From NCBI RefSeq assembly GCF_002420705.1, contig NZ_DIIM01000019.1, forward strand, positions 85,069-149,068: a stretch of DNA of 64,000 nucleotides. The letters are read 5' to 3'. A program made the position numbers and the translations under genes. Below, piece by piece: positions 42,528 to 52,723 of this stretch. The stretch is from Sphingobacterium sp. UBA5670 (lineage in GTDB: Bacteria > Bacteroidota > Bacteroidia > Sphingobacteriales > Sphingobacteriaceae). Each line of letters starts with the position of its first letter. Position 1 is the first letter of the stretch. A model generated the notes under the pieces. The model did no database searches. It was not told the origin of the DNA and worked only from the letters and a program-made list of their open reading frames with translations.

Positions 42528-42673
42528 TTAAAATTTAATACTTTTACACTCCCAATTCATGATGATTTATTTACATTGTAGGCAGGGGAGCCTTCGAATG
42601 CGATGAGAAGCAAATGAAGCGTTAATAATCGCGTGCGCTGATAAACTAAATTGTAAAAATCATGATGGGATAA

Positions 42674-42697
42674 ATACCTAACGATTTCGTCAGGTAT
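42674..42697 (+). other. Hairpin in the gmd leader
   Basis: ATACCTAACGA and TCGTCAGGTAT pair with one A-C mismatch, 21 bases before the gmd start. It may affect translation or mRNA stability. Confidence 0.4.
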
Positions 42698-42717
42698 CGC
42701 TTAATCTAAAGAGAAAC

Positions 42718-43869
42718 ATGGCTGAACAAAACACGAAAACTGCTTTAATCACAGGCATTACAGGACAAGATGGTGCCTATCTAGCAGAATTCCTATTGAA
42801 GAAAGGTTACAAAGTACACGGCTTAAAACGCAGGAGTTCTTTATTTAATACAGATCGTATTGACCATCTTTATCAAGATCCTCATCTTGACAATAGAAAT
42901 TTTACTTTGCATTTTGGTGATTTGACAGATTCAACCAATTTGATTCGTATTATACAAGAAACACAGCCTGACGAGATTTATAATCTTGCAGCCCAATCCC
43001 ATGTAAAAGTTAGTTTTGATACACCCGAATATACAGCAAATGCAGATGGTATCGGGACACTACGGATTTTAGAAGCTGTTAGATTATTGGGAATGATTGA
43101 AAAAACCCGTATTTATCAAGCTTCAACTTCCGAATTGTATGGATTGGTGCAAGCGGTTCCACAGAGTGAAACCACGCCATTTTATCCAAGAAGTCCCTAC
43201 GCAGTCGCAAAAATGTACGGTTACTGGATTACGGTAAATTACCGCGAAGCGTATAAGATGTATGCCTGTAACGGTATCTTATTTAATCATGAGAGCCCTG
43301 TGCGGGGAGAGACTTTCGTGACGCGTAAAATAACCCGGGCAGTCGCAAAGATCGCCCTTGGACTGCAAGATAAATTATATCTTGGTAATCTGTCCGCACA
43401 ACGTGACTGGGGGCACGCCAAAGATTATGTGGAGGCTATGTGGCTGATTCTACAGCAAGAGACACCCGAAGATTTTGTGATCGCTACTGGGGTGACCACA
43501 ACCGTGAGAGATTTTGTTCGTATGGCTTTTGCTGAATTGGGTATTGAGATTGAATTCAGTGGGAAAGGTGAACAAGAAAAGGGAGTAATCATTGATATCG
43601 ACGAGGAGCGCTTATCAGAGTTAAATATTGATAAGTCCTTGATTAAGTTCGGCCAGACTGTTGTTAAAGTTGATCCTGCTTACTATAGACCTACGGAAGT
43701 TGATTTACTAATTGGTGATCCCACCAAAGCGAACACAAAACTTGGATGGACACCAAAATATGATCTCCAAATGTTGGTAACAGATATGGTACAATCCGAT
43801 CTTCATTTGATGAGAAAGGAAGAATACTTGAAACGAGGTGGATTTGAGACCTTGAATTATTTTGAATAA
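42718..43869 (+). CDS. gmd: GDP-mannose 4,6-dehydratase
   Basis: 383 aa extended SDR. The NADP motif TGITGQDGAYLAEFLLKKGY lies at 13-32, ASTSELYG and the SPYAVAK (Y-x3-K) segment supply the catalytic residues, and NHESPVRGETFVTRKITRA is the family signature. It makes GDP-4-keto-6-deoxymannose, the precursor of GDP-L-fucose, GDP-D-rhamnose and others. The usual partner fcl (wcaG) is not next to it, so the end product is not shown here. Confidence 0.96.
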   Translation: MAEQNTKTALITGITGQDGAYLAEFLLKKGYKVHGLKRRSSLFNTDRIDHLYQDPHLDNRNFTLHFGDLTDSTNLIRIIQETQPDEIYNLAAQSHVKVSFDTPEYTANADGIGTLRILEAVRLLGMIEKTRIYQASTSELYGLVQAVPQSETTPFYPRSPYAVAKMYGYWITVNYREAYKMYACNGILFNHESPVRGETFVTRKITRAVAKIALGLQDKLYLGNLSAQRDWGHAKDYVEAMWLILQQETPEDFVIATGVTTTVRDFVRMAFAELGIEIEFSGKGEQEKGVIIDIDEERLSELNIDKSLIKFGQTVVKVDPAYYRPTEVDLLIGDPTKANTKLGWTPKYDLQMLVTDMVQSDLHLMRKEEYLKRGGFETLNYFE

Positions 43870-43957
43870 ACCATAATTGGTAATAAAAAATAAAACTGGA
43901 ATAATTTTTGTTTAAACATTTATTGGTATAAATTTATACCTATGATGACAGTATATT

Positions 43958-44884
43958 ATGATGAATTCAGAAGTTGTTTCAAGTAAGCAAGAAGAAGAAA
44001 AGAAGAAAGATTCCTCAAAGATCTACTTCTTTATCATTGCTATAGCCGCATTGCTTGCAACGAACATATATTTTTATGTTAAGTTTAAGACCAACGGTGA
44101 AAAGGTCTATACGCTTACAGTAGAAAAGGAAAATCTTCAGGTACAGATCGACCGCATAGAAGCTGAATTGGATAAGATTGATGTAGAAAATGTTCAGTTG
44201 ACGCCAGAGATGACCGTGCAGAAAGATGATTCCAGAGCAGAGATTGCGGAGCTTCGTAAAAAGCTTGAAAATAAAAGTATTACTCCAAAAGATATTGATG
44301 AAGCGCAACATAAGATCAATCAGCTTAAAAAGCAGGTAGATACTTATCGTGTCAATGTACAACGTCTAATTCAGGAAAACCAAATTTTATCGAAGCAAAA
44401 CTCCAATTTAAACGAATCAGTCGTTGAAAAGGAAAAACAAATCACTTCTTTGGTTACCTCAAATTCAGAGCTGAAAGAGAAAGTGGCGACTGCTTCAGCA
44501 CTAAAAGTGTCAAGTATTAGTATCAATGGGCTTGAAGTTAAAAAGAATGGAAAGGAATTTGTTGAAGAGCGTGCAAAAAAAATCGATAGGTTAAAGATTA
44601 ATTTTACAATCGCAGATAACCCCTTAGCTAAAAGTGGTGAACGTGATATATTTGTCCGAATTATCGATCCCCAAGGAAACCTGGTTGTACAGGGAGATAA
44701 TATCTTCTTTGTACACGGCGAAAAATTGCAATATACCTTTAAGCACAACATCTTATTTACCAATAAAGGCGAAGATTATATCGTATACTGGGCTGCAGAA
44801 GACGGATTTTCTAAAGGTGCCTATACCGTATTGTTATATGAAGATAATGCAATCATGGGACGATCTACCATTGTATTGCGTTAA
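43958..44884 (+). CDS. Single-pass membrane protein with long coiled coil
   Basis: 308 aa; the ATG at 43961 is an alternative start. One membrane helix (about 23-42, YFFIIAIAALLATNIYFYV) is followed by a heptad-rich coiled coil to about residue 180 and a C-terminal beta-rich domain (RDIFVRIIDPQGNLVVQGD). Similar Bacteroidota proteins are called SMC-like or hypothetical. Role unknown; an envelope-spanning scaffold is a reasonable guess. Confidence 0.7.
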   Translation: MMNSEVVSSKQEEEKKKDSSKIYFFIIAIAALLATNIYFYVKFKTNGEKVYTLTVEKENLQVQIDRIEAELDKIDVENVQLTPEMTVQKDDSRAEIAELRKKLENKSITPKDIDEAQHKINQLKKQVDTYRVNVQRLIQENQILSKQNSNLNESVVEKEKQITSLVTSNSELKEKVATASALKVSSISINGLEVKKNGKEFVEERAKKIDRLKINFTIADNPLAKSGERDIFVRIIDPQGNLVVQGDNIFFVHGEKLQYTFKHNILFTNKGEDYIVYWAAEDGFSKGAYTVLLYEDNAIMGRSTIVLR

Positions 44885-44899
44885 AACAGATAAACAGCT

Positions 44900-44942
44900 A
44901 AATAAAAAGCTCTCTGAAGAAATTCAAAGAGCTTTTTTATTT
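44900..44942 (+). terminator. Rho-independent terminator after the coiled-coil gene
   Basis: AAATAAAAAGCTCT and AGAGCTTTTTTATTT pair with a single bulge around a 13-nt loop, ending in a T tract. The following 140 bp to the histidine-kinase stop hold no feature I can see. Confidence 0.8.
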
Positions 44943-45085
44943 ACGTACGATATCCTGTAGTTATCCGTCAATGAACAGAATGATCATCAAAGGATGGATT
45001 TTGAGCGATAGGTTGTTATTGGACCGACAAGCTCGTGGTATTGCATAGTTATTCTATAATGATGCTGACTATGATTTTGCTGCTA

Positions 45086-48000
45086 TTAAGACTCTATCTG
45101 TTGCAAGGGAAGCAGTATATGAAATGTTGTTCCTTCACCCTCAACTGTCTCGAAATAGATCTGCCCATTGCTCGCTTCGATTGTTTTCTTGACCAGAACC
45201 AGCCCTAAACCATTTCCCGAACTTTTTGTGGTGAAATTAATCTGAAATATCTTATCCTGCATTTCTTTGGGAATGCCATAGCCATTATCTTTGATATCTA
45301 TCTTGACAAATTTGTCCGAGTAGCGCTCAATGGAGATTTCTATCTTCATATTTTTTCGGCCATAACCACCTTCAATTGCATTTTTGATCAAATTGTTGAA
45401 GGTTCTCAATAGCTCATTACCATCAGCTTTGACAATAAGTGTCTTATGATCAGCATTGTTAATGAGACGAATACTTACATTTGGTGTATTGTTGTACAAG
45501 GAAATGGACTTTGTTACTTTCTCTATAATATTGATGTTTTCCATAACCGTATTTGGAAATTTGGCAAAATGCGAAAATTCCGATGCGATATGTGTCAATG
45601 CATCGATTTGCTCAATGAATGAGGTAGAGAATTTATTGAAACGATCCGGAAATTTAGGGTCATCGTCTTTGTACGACCTTCGGAGTTGCTGAATACCTAA
45701 TTTCATTGGTGTTAGGGGATTTTTGATCTCATGTGCGATCTGTTGTGCCATCTCACGCCAGGTAGACTCGCGCTCCGTATCTTTGATCTTGTTCGCATAG
45801 TCCTCCAGTTTGATGATCATGAGATTGTATTCTTTGATCAATGTGCCTATTTCATCATTTCGTTGCCAAAAGAGTGGCTCATTGGGCTGTCCCAGACGTA
45901 GCTGTGAAATCTTTTTACTGATGATGCTTAATGGATTGGTGACACTATTGGCGACGAAGGTCGCATAAAAACCAAAACCGATGATGATTAGCGAATAGAT
46001 ATTCACAATCGTATTTAAAAGAAGATTTTTATTGATATTTTCTTCTTTCTGGAGCGAGAAATTCGGAATTCCAATATACGCCAACGTATTATAATTTTTG
46101 TCCCTGATCGTCGCATAACTGGTCTCAAATTGGAAAGTACCTATCCGCTCGTCTTCAATTGTCTCTGATTTTTTTAATATGGAAAGATTCTTTAACGCTG
46201 CTGGATTAATGAAAGTCGAGAAAAGCTCCAGATCGTAAATTCTGCGCTGAGAGCTATAAAGCAATCTGCCTGATTTAGAATAGAGGTTGAAGTCTTTGGA
46301 GATCGTTTCAGAGAGTGTTTTGAGCATACTGATGAGCTGCGTCTCATTGGAAGTTTCATCCGTATAGGTCAGCATATTTTCCATCCGCTTGCCAAGTTCA
46401 ATAATAAAACGTTCCTTATTGGCTTTATTGTTATTGTAAAGTTGTTTATTGATGCTGATATAGGAAATCACGGCCGATATAAGAATAGCCAGGATAACGG
46501 AGGAGATAATTGATGTCTGAATACGTGTAGAGTACTGTATTTTATTGACTATTTTGTAAAATTGGTATTTTAAATTACGGAAAGTAAGTTTGGTATTTTT
46601 GAGAAAGATATAGAATGATTTTATGAAATGAAAAAACATAAAAATCATGAAAAATACCAGGAACAGAAATGAAGTCGTCGCGAGGTAATCCCAGAAGGAA
46701 GGTTTCTCTTTGCTAATCACGTATGTCGAGAATTTATTGGCGACATAAGCCATATGCAGATAAGCATCCCGGTCCAGTACCTCGATATATTCACCCGGAG
46801 CCCCCTTGAGTCCCCTTAGATTATTCTCGTAGGTATATTTCCCAAATTGTGTAATCAGGGAGCCTCCTTTATAGAGGGCTATTGAATAATCCCCTTTATT
46901 ATAATACTGCGAATTGTTGATCCGCATATCCGTGAGGATTTCAGGATAAGGGACAGTATAGCTAAAGTCTTTATTGGACAGATTGATAATGACATTAACA
47001 ATTCTATTTTGATCAATAGCCACGGGAATAATGGAAAAATATTCATGAGTTCCCAATTCAGCACTGGCACGATAAAAGTTTTGGGTTACTTTTATCGATT
47101 TATTGATGACCTTTTCTCTGTATTCATTGATCCTATTCTGGCTAGCTGGATTGAGCGGAATATTGTTTTGATCATAATAATACGCTTTGAACTCATATTT
47201 GGAGAGATAACCACTAAAGTACTTTTTCTTGATAAAATCGTTGATTCCTTCCGTATTGGTATATGGAAGGCTTATATTGAATAGATGCTTTAGCTCTTTA
47301 TCGTTGGCGATGCTGCTTTCGATATCAGAGAAAAGGGAAACAGCGTTAACATCATCTTCTGATTGCAGATTGCTCAACAAGATCTTCATGTCGATCAGAT
47401 TCCGCTCCTGGTAGAAGCGCGCATGCGTGATCGCACTGATAATCGCCCAGAGTATCAAGACGGCGATATAATTTGTTAGTATATGGCGGTCAAAATACTT
47501 CTCGCCAAAAGATTTAATCAGGATGATTAGTGCGAGTAGCAAGTTGACCAGACTGTTTTTCTCGATATAGAAGGAAATGATCAGAATGACAAAAATGACA
47601 CAAGCCAATTGAATGTTGAGGAGCTGTGTCGGTTTTAACTCCAGTTTTTTAAGAAAAAATAGGACGAGATCGATATAGATACTCAAGGCTAAAATACCGA
47701 GTCCAACAATACCGAGATCTACCCAGCTTAGGAAACGCAAATCGACCAGTTTTGTGAAATCAAAATAGATATTGTTGGAATGGGTAATCAATGTCCCCGC
47801 AATATCATACAAGAGGCCAAAAGATAGGTAGATGCTTAATATAAATCCGATGGCGATTGGAATCCTAAAGAGCCGGATGTTTTTTATTTTGTCAAAATTC
47901 AGCTCTTTACGAATTGAATAGATAAAGAGAATGAGCCACAGTACCAATATGGTGGTCGACATCACGGACCATATATTGGGAAAGAAGCGATTATAAGCAT

Positions 48001-48841
48001 AATTACGCGAGTCGAAAATCGAAAATGTTGCGTTTTCGGAAAGCAAGTTCCATTTAAGATCGGCAAATTTGACAAGACTAAATACCGATAAAAGTAGGAG
48101 GGCGGACCACCAGGCTCGACCAGTCTTGGCCATATGAAGACAAAGGCTATTAAAGAAAATCAATAAAGCAATCCAAGCCAGCAGCCAGCAGAAGAATTGC
48201 AAAATCGTATAGGCATTTTCATGTTCTCCATCTTTTAGCTTAACCGAGAATAGGTAAGATCCTTCATTGCTATAGATATTTTTAATAGTGACTGTATCGG
48301 TATAGGAGGCAATATCAATATTTCTGGAGTCAAAGAAGTTTCGCTTCAATGAACTATTTAAGTAAGGATTATTGTTGTTTGTATATCCTTTTACAAGGAT
48401 ATAAGCAAGTATACTGATATTGCCGATCGTCTTCTTACGTACGACATAGGAGCGGTTATCATCTTGAATAAAATTGGATTTCTCTAAAAAACCCTGATCT
48501 GTGATAGGGACAAAAAGATGTGTGCTCCACATTTTCGGCTGATGGTCCTTAAAGAGGAATAGATACACCTTTTCATTGTTTTTAAACTTTTCGAATGCTT
48601 GATAGACGGCTATGGGATACTGATCGTAATTTTTAAATGTTTTGAGAAGTAGTGAATCATTAAAGATACGATCAACTTTTTTCTCTTGTTGGGCGATATA
48701 ATCATTGAGCGATTTTGTGTCAATGTCTAGTATTTCCTTATTGGTAACAGATTCTTTAATGGTAATAGCTGTTCCTATAAAGCATAAAGTCAGAATGAGT
48801 AGGAGTAATCGAATTTTTATACCAGAATTCACGTTCGTCAA
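45086..48841 (-). CDS. Very large NtrY-like membrane sensor histidine kinase
   Basis: 1251 aa counted from a TTG at 48841; a GTG at 48832 is an alternative and no ATG lies near. One membrane helix (11-28), a sensor region (about 30-210), a bundle of about eight helices (212-470), a second extracytoplasmic domain (475-715), a helix at 720-746, a third sensor domain (800-938) between helices at 776-796 and 940-962, HAMP (about 963-1020), then HisKA with H1037 in AHEIKNPLTPMK and an ATPase with DNGYGIP and SGNGLGLVLV. It autophosphorylates and should pass phosphate to a response regulator, but none is adjacent. Confidence 0.92.
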   Translation of the reverse strand: MTNVNSGIKIRLLLLILTLCFIGTAITIKESVTNKEILDIDTKSLNDYIAQQEKKVDRIFNDSLLLKTFKNYDQYPIAVYQAFEKFKNNEKVYLFLFKDHQPKMWSTHLFVPITDQGFLEKSNFIQDDNRSYVVRKKTIGNISILAYILVKGYTNNNNPYLNSSLKRNFFDSRNIDIASYTDTVTIKNIYSNEGSYLFSVKLKDGEHENAYTILQFFCWLLAWIALLIFFNSLCLHMAKTGRAWWSALLLLSVFSLVKFADLKWNLLSENATFSIFDSRNYAYNRFFPNIWSVMSTTILVLWLILFIYSIRKELNFDKIKNIRLFRIPIAIGFILSIYLSFGLLYDIAGTLITHSNNIYFDFTKLVDLRFLSWVDLGIVGLGILALSIYIDLVLFFLKKLELKPTQLLNIQLACVIFVILIISFYIEKNSLVNLLLALIILIKSFGEKYFDRHILTNYIAVLILWAIISAITHARFYQERNLIDMKILLSNLQSEDDVNAVSLFSDIESSIANDKELKHLFNISLPYTNTEGINDFIKKKYFSGYLSKYEFKAYYYDQNNIPLNPASQNRINEYREKVINKSIKVTQNFYRASAELGTHEYFSIIPVAIDQNRIVNVIINLSNKDFSYTVPYPEILTDMRINNSQYYNKGDYSIALYKGGSLITQFGKYTYENNLRGLKGAPGEYIEVLDRDAYLHMAYVANKFSTYVISKEKPSFWDYLATTSFLFLVFFMIFMFFHFIKSFYIFLKNTKLTFRNLKYQFYKIVNKIQYSTRIQTSIISSVILAILISAVISYISINKQLYNNNKANKERFIIELGKRMENMLTYTDETSNETQLISMLKTLSETISKDFNLYSKSGRLLYSSQRRIYDLELFSTFINPAALKNLSILKKSETIEDERIGTFQFETSYATIRDKNYNTLAYIGIPNFSLQKEENINKNLLLNTIVNIYSLIIIGFGFYATFVANSVTNPLSIISKKISQLRLGQPNEPLFWQRNDEIGTLIKEYNLMIIKLEDYANKIKDTERESTWREMAQQIAHEIKNPLTPMKLGIQQLRRSYKDDDPKFPDRFNKFSTSFIEQIDALTHIASEFSHFAKFPNTVMENINIIEKVTKSISLYNNTPNVSIRLINNADHKTLIVKADGNELLRTFNNLIKNAIEGGYGRKNMKIEISIERYSDKFVKIDIKDNGYGIPKEMQDKIFQINFTTKSSGNGLGLVLVKKTIEASNGQIYFETVEGEGTTFHILLPLQQIES

Positions 48842-48858
48842 TTTACATTATTGTAAAT
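48841..48858. promoter_or_regulatory. Palindrome at the start of the histidine kinase gene
   Basis: ATTTACA and TGTAAAT flank TTAT (18 bp in all), touching the presumed TTG start codon. If translation starts at the GTG at 48832 the site would lie in the leader and could be an operator. Confidence 0.35.
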
Positions 48859-48860
48859 AT

Positions 48861-48900
48861 AAAAAAAAGTCCTTGCTTTCTTAGGGCAAGGACTTTTATA
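48861..48900 (-). terminator. Rho-independent terminator after sdhB
   Basis: AAAAGTCCTTGC (48865-48876) and GCAAGGACTTTT (48886-48897) pair perfectly over a 9-nt loop, with an eight-base A run on the + strand giving the T tract on the minus strand. It separates the sdhCAB operon from the histidine kinase gene. Confidence 0.85.
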
Positions 48901-49001
48901 TTATTTTCCTGAATAGCCTATTTTAATCGGCTAGAAAGAATCTTCAATCGGTTTCTTTAGCTGTTGATGCTAGTGAAAGCACGAAGGATTTTAATTGCTT
49001 A

Positions 49002-49775
49002 TTAAGCGTGTGGTTCTTCTTGTCTGAAGATTTTGGCAGTCAAGTACTCACGATTTAAGCGAGCAATGTTTGTTAATTTGATGCCTACAGGACATTCAGC
49101 TTCACAAGCACCAGTGTTGGTACAGTTACCGAAACCTTCCGCATCCATTTGATCTACCATCGCTTGTGCACGTTCATAACGCTCAGTTTGACCTTGAGGT
49201 AACAAGGCAAATTGAGATACCTTTGCAGATACGAATAACATGGCCGAAGCATTTTTACAAGCTGCGACGCAAGCACCGCAACCGATACATGTTGCTGATT
49301 CGAAAGCTTCGTCAGCAATACGTTTTGGAATCGGAATAACGTTTGCATCAGGAACACCACCTGTATTGATATTTACATATCCACCTGCTTGTTGAATACG
49401 GTCAAATGAAGTACGGTCAACCGCAAGGTCTTTCAATACTGGGAATGCAGCAGCTCTCCAAGGTTCAATTACGATAGTTTGTCCGTCGTGGAAGCTACGC
49501 ATGTGCAATTGACAAGTTGTTGTACCTTCTTTAGGACCGTGAGGGCGACCATTGATTACTAATGAACACATCCCACAGATACCTTCACGACAGTCGTGGT
49601 CGAAATATACAGGGTCTTCACCTTTACGTGTCAATTCCTCATTCACAATATCAAGCATCTCTAAGAAAGACATATCATCAGCGATGTCGTTTGCCTGATA
49701 AGTTACAAATTGACCTTTATCTTTATCATTTTTTTGACGCCAAACTTTCAGCGTTAAATTCATATGTTGTGCCAT
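49002..49775 (-). CDS. sdhB: Succinate dehydrogenase/fumarate reductase iron-sulfur subunit
   Basis: 257 aa. The [2Fe-2S] ligands are in HDCREGICGMCSLV plus a Cys in TTTCQLH; the [4Fe-4S] motif is CIGCGACVAAC; the 3Fe-4S region is NCTNTGACEAECPVGI. It carries electrons between the FAD subunit and the heme/quinone subunit. It is last in the sdhC-sdhA-sdhB order, with 14 bp after sdhA. Confidence 0.97.
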   Translation of the reverse strand: MAQHMNLTLKVWRQKNDKDKGQFVTYQANDIADDMSFLEMLDIVNEELTRKGEDPVYFDHDCREGICGMCSLVINGRPHGPKEGTTTCQLHMRSFHDGQTIVIEPWRAAAFPVLKDLAVDRTSFDRIQQAGGYVNINTGGVPDANVIPIPKRIADEAFESATCIGCGACVAACKNASAMLFVSAKVSQFALLPQGQTERYERAQAMVDQMDAEGFGNCTNTGACEAECPVGIKLTNIARLNREYLTAKIFRQEEPHA

Positions 49776-49789
49776 GATAATTTTCCTTC

Positions 49790-51724
49790 TTATTTATAAC
49801 TTCTTTGTGTTAACTGAACGTTCTCGAATACCAAGTCTTCCTTGTGTAATTCCTCAGGAACATTGTCTCCTTTGTATTCCCAAGCAGATACATAAGCGAA
49901 TTCCTCGTCATTACGTTTTGCTTCACCTTCTTCGGTTTGACTTTCCAAACGGAAGTGACCACCACAAGACTCAGCGCGTTGCAATGCATCAACAACCATT
50001 AACTCACCCAATTCTAAGAAGTCAGCTACGCGGCCAGCTTTTTCTAAAGAAAGATTTAATTCTTCGTTCTCTCCTAGAACTCTAACATTTGTCCAAAATT
50101 CTTTTTTCAATTCTTGGATCAAACCTTGTGCTTTTTGTAGTCCTTCAGCTGTACGAGCCATACCACAATATTCCCACATGATAAGACCTAGTTTCTTGTG
50201 GATGTCATCGACAGTTTGTGTACCGTTTAAAGCCAACAATTTGTTGATTTTCTCCTCAACTTCCTTACGTGTAGATTCGAAAGCAGGGTGGCTGTGATCT
50301 ACTGGTGCGAATGAACCTAATTTAGCTAAGTAATCACCCACAGTGTAAGGAATTACGAAATAACCATCAGCAAGACCTTGCATCAACGCCGAAGCACCTA
50401 AGCGGTTTGCACCGTGGTCAGAGAAGTTACATTCCCCTAAAGCATACAGACCAGGGATTGTTGTCATCAAGTTATAATCAACCCAAACACCACCCATTGT
50501 ATAGTGAACAGCTGGGTAGATACGCATTGGCTGTTTGTAAGGATTCTCGTCAGTGATTTGGTAGTACATGTCAAATAAGTTACCATATTTAGCACGTACA
50601 GCATCTTCGCCTAAACGGCCAATAGCTTCTTTGAAATCCAAGAATACAGCGAAACCAGTCTTACCAACACCACGACCATCATCAACAGCTTCTTTTGCAT
50701 TACGGGATGCCACGTCACGAGGTACCAAGTTACCGAATGAAGGATATTTACGCTCCAAGAAGTAATCTCTGTCGTCTTCTTTGATATCGTTGGCTTTGAT
50801 CTCACCTTTACGTAATCTTTCAGCCATCTCTTGAGTTTTAGGAACCCATACACGACCGTCATTACGTAAAGACTCGGACATCAATGTCAATTTAGATTGG
50901 TGATCTCCTGTTACCGGGATACAAGTTGGGTGAATTTGTGTGTAACAAGGATTAGCGAAGTAAGCACCACGTTTGTGAGCTCTCCATGCTGCTGTCACAT
51001 TACAACCCATTGCATTTGTAGACAAGAAGAATACGTTACCGTAACCACCTGTACACATCAATACAGCGTGCGCAGCATGTGTTTCGACTTTACCTGAAAC
51101 TAAGTCACGAGTTACGATACCTTTTGCATGACCGTCGATCATAACAAGGTCTAACATCTCATGACGAGTATAAGATTTTACTTTTCCTTTTTTAATCTGG
51201 CGGTTTAATGCTGAATAAGCACCCAACAACAATTGTTGTCCAGTTTGACCACGGGCATAAAACGTACGGCTTACCTGTGCACCACCGAAAGAACGGTTGT
51301 CTAATAAACCTCCGTATTCACGTGCAAATGGAACACCTTGAGCAACACATTGGTCGATGATGTTTACAGATACTTCAGCCAAACGATAAACGTTTGCTTC
51401 GCGTGAACGGTAGTCACCACCTTTGATGGTGTCATAAAATAAGCGGAAAACAGAGTCACCATCATTTTGGTAGCTCTTTGCTGCATTAATACCACCTTGT
51501 GCTGCAATAGAGTGTGCACGACGAGGTGAATCTTGATAACAGAATGTAATTACATTATATCCTAATTCAGCTAAAGATGCTGCTGCAGATGCACCAGCAA
51601 GACCTGTACCAACAACAATAACGGTAAATTTACGTTTGTTAGCAGGGTTAACCAACTTAAGATTAAATTTATGATTTGACCACTTTTGGGCTAATGGGCC
51701 CGCTGGTACTTTTGAATCTAACAT
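49790..51724 (-). CDS. sdhA: Succinate dehydrogenase/fumarate reductase flavoprotein subunit
   Basis: 644 aa. The FAD dinucleotide motif VVGTGLAGASAAASLAELGY is at 36-55 and the covalent-FAD His is in RAHSIAAQGGINAA. Substrate-binding segments include HPTCIPVTGDHQSKL and MGGVWVDYN. The length matches the Wolinella/Bacteroides-type enzyme. It oxidises succinate or reduces fumarate; direction cannot be told from sequence. Confidence 0.97.
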   Translation of the reverse strand: MLDSKVPAGPLAQKWSNHKFNLKLVNPANKRKFTVIVVGTGLAGASAAASLAELGYNVITFCYQDSPRRAHSIAAQGGINAAKSYQNDGDSVFRLFYDTIKGGDYRSREANVYRLAEVSVNIIDQCVAQGVPFAREYGGLLDNRSFGGAQVSRTFYARGQTGQQLLLGAYSALNRQIKKGKVKSYTRHEMLDLVMIDGHAKGIVTRDLVSGKVETHAAHAVLMCTGGYGNVFFLSTNAMGCNVTAAWRAHKRGAYFANPCYTQIHPTCIPVTGDHQSKLTLMSESLRNDGRVWVPKTQEMAERLRKGEIKANDIKEDDRDYFLERKYPSFGNLVPRDVASRNAKEAVDDGRGVGKTGFAVFLDFKEAIGRLGEDAVRAKYGNLFDMYYQITDENPYKQPMRIYPAVHYTMGGVWVDYNLMTTIPGLYALGECNFSDHGANRLGASALMQGLADGYFVIPYTVGDYLAKLGSFAPVDHSHPAFESTRKEVEEKINKLLALNGTQTVDDIHKKLGLIMWEYCGMARTAEGLQKAQGLIQELKKEFWTNVRVLGENEELNLSLEKAGRVADFLELGELMVVDALQRAESCGGHFRLESQTEEGEAKRNDEEFAYVSAWEYKGDNVPEELHKEDLVFENVQLTQRSYK

Positions 51725-51781
51725 ATCTCTTAATTTTATATTGATCGATAAAACCTAAGCTTTATCTTAAAAGATTCCGAA

Positions 51782-52552
51782 TTATTTAAAGAAGAAAAAC
51801 AACGGCATTATTGCAAAGCCAATTGGAATTAATACCCCAAATACCCAAACACCGATTGCTCTGATGATTCCAATATATCTTCTGTGGTTAAAACCTAGAG
51901 TTTGGAATGCAGATTGGAAACCATGAATTAAGTGGAACGCCAAAGCTGCCATAGCAATCACATACAAAGCTACCAATGCAACATTTTTGAATGCAAAGTC
52001 AACTTGTTTGTACAAATCTCTCGCTTTCAAGATTTGAACATTGTTTTCTACCGTTTCTTGGTAGTCGTGGAATTCAGAAGCTTGAAGTTCGCGCGCTGTG
52101 GTTTGTCCAGTTGCCAAATCAGTACGGTATTCGATGTACGGCACTTCATCATTGTGAAACTTCCACCAAAAATTAGACATGTGCGTAGCTAAGAATACTA
52201 AAATGACAGTACCTAAAATACCCATGTTGCGTGAATTCCACTTGCTGTTTGCTTGACCATCATATTTGGCATAACCAATAGGACGAGCGGCCTTGTTTTT
52301 CATCGACAATGTAATAGCGTAGATGACGTGAACAATTACCGAAGCATACAATAAGTAAGAAACAACTTTGATTGGTGTAAAGTGAGTCATAAAATAGGCG
52401 TACTTGTTGAACGCTAGACCCGCATCATCTTTAAATAATTGCAAGTTACCAACCAAGTGAACAACTAGGAATAAACATAGGAAGATTCCTGTTAAGCTCA
52501 TGATTAGCTTCTTCCCAATCGAAGAACTGAAAACTGGCTTTGATTTACTCAT
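51782..52552 (-). CDS. sdhC: Succinate dehydrogenase cytochrome b subunit (B-type, diheme)
   Basis: 256 aa with five membrane helices, several carrying His that would bind two hemes (FLVVHLVGNLQLF, YASVIVHVIYAITL, FLATHMSNFWWKFH, ALAFHLIHGFQSAF). There is no sdhD, as expected for B-type complexes that react with menaquinone. First gene of the operon; a TAGATTTG box (complement of 52580-52587) is a possible -7 element without a clear -33. Confidence 0.94.
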   Translation of the reverse strand: MSKSKPVFSSSIGKKLIMSLTGIFLCLFLVVHLVGNLQLFKDDAGLAFNKYAYFMTHFTPIKVVSYLLYASVIVHVIYAITLSMKNKAARPIGYAKYDGQANSKWNSRNMGILGTVILVFLATHMSNFWWKFHNDEVPYIEYRTDLATGQTTARELQASEFHDYQETVENNVQILKARDLYKQVDFAFKNVALVALYVIAMAALAFHLIHGFQSAFQTLGFNHRRYIGIIRAIGVWVFGVLIPIGFAIMPLFFFFK

Positions 52553-52665
52553 TATCCTTGTAATTTAATTTTAATTAGGCAAATCTACTATTTGCTATTA
52601 AATATGATACCATTTTGACAAGAAAAAGCAACAATTTAGAACGGTTCTAAAGTTTATTGAAATAA

Positions 52666-52694
52666 AAAGTCCGTTTTGAATAAAAACGGACTTT
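52666..52694 (-). terminator. Rho-independent terminator after the barrel protein gene
   Basis: AAAGTCCGTTTT and AAAACGGACTTT form a 12-bp stem; on the minus strand it is followed by a T-rich run. It separates the outer-membrane gene from sdhC. Confidence 0.75.
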
Positions 52695-52723
52695 CTAACG
52701 GTATATGAACAGTGGTTAAAGTA

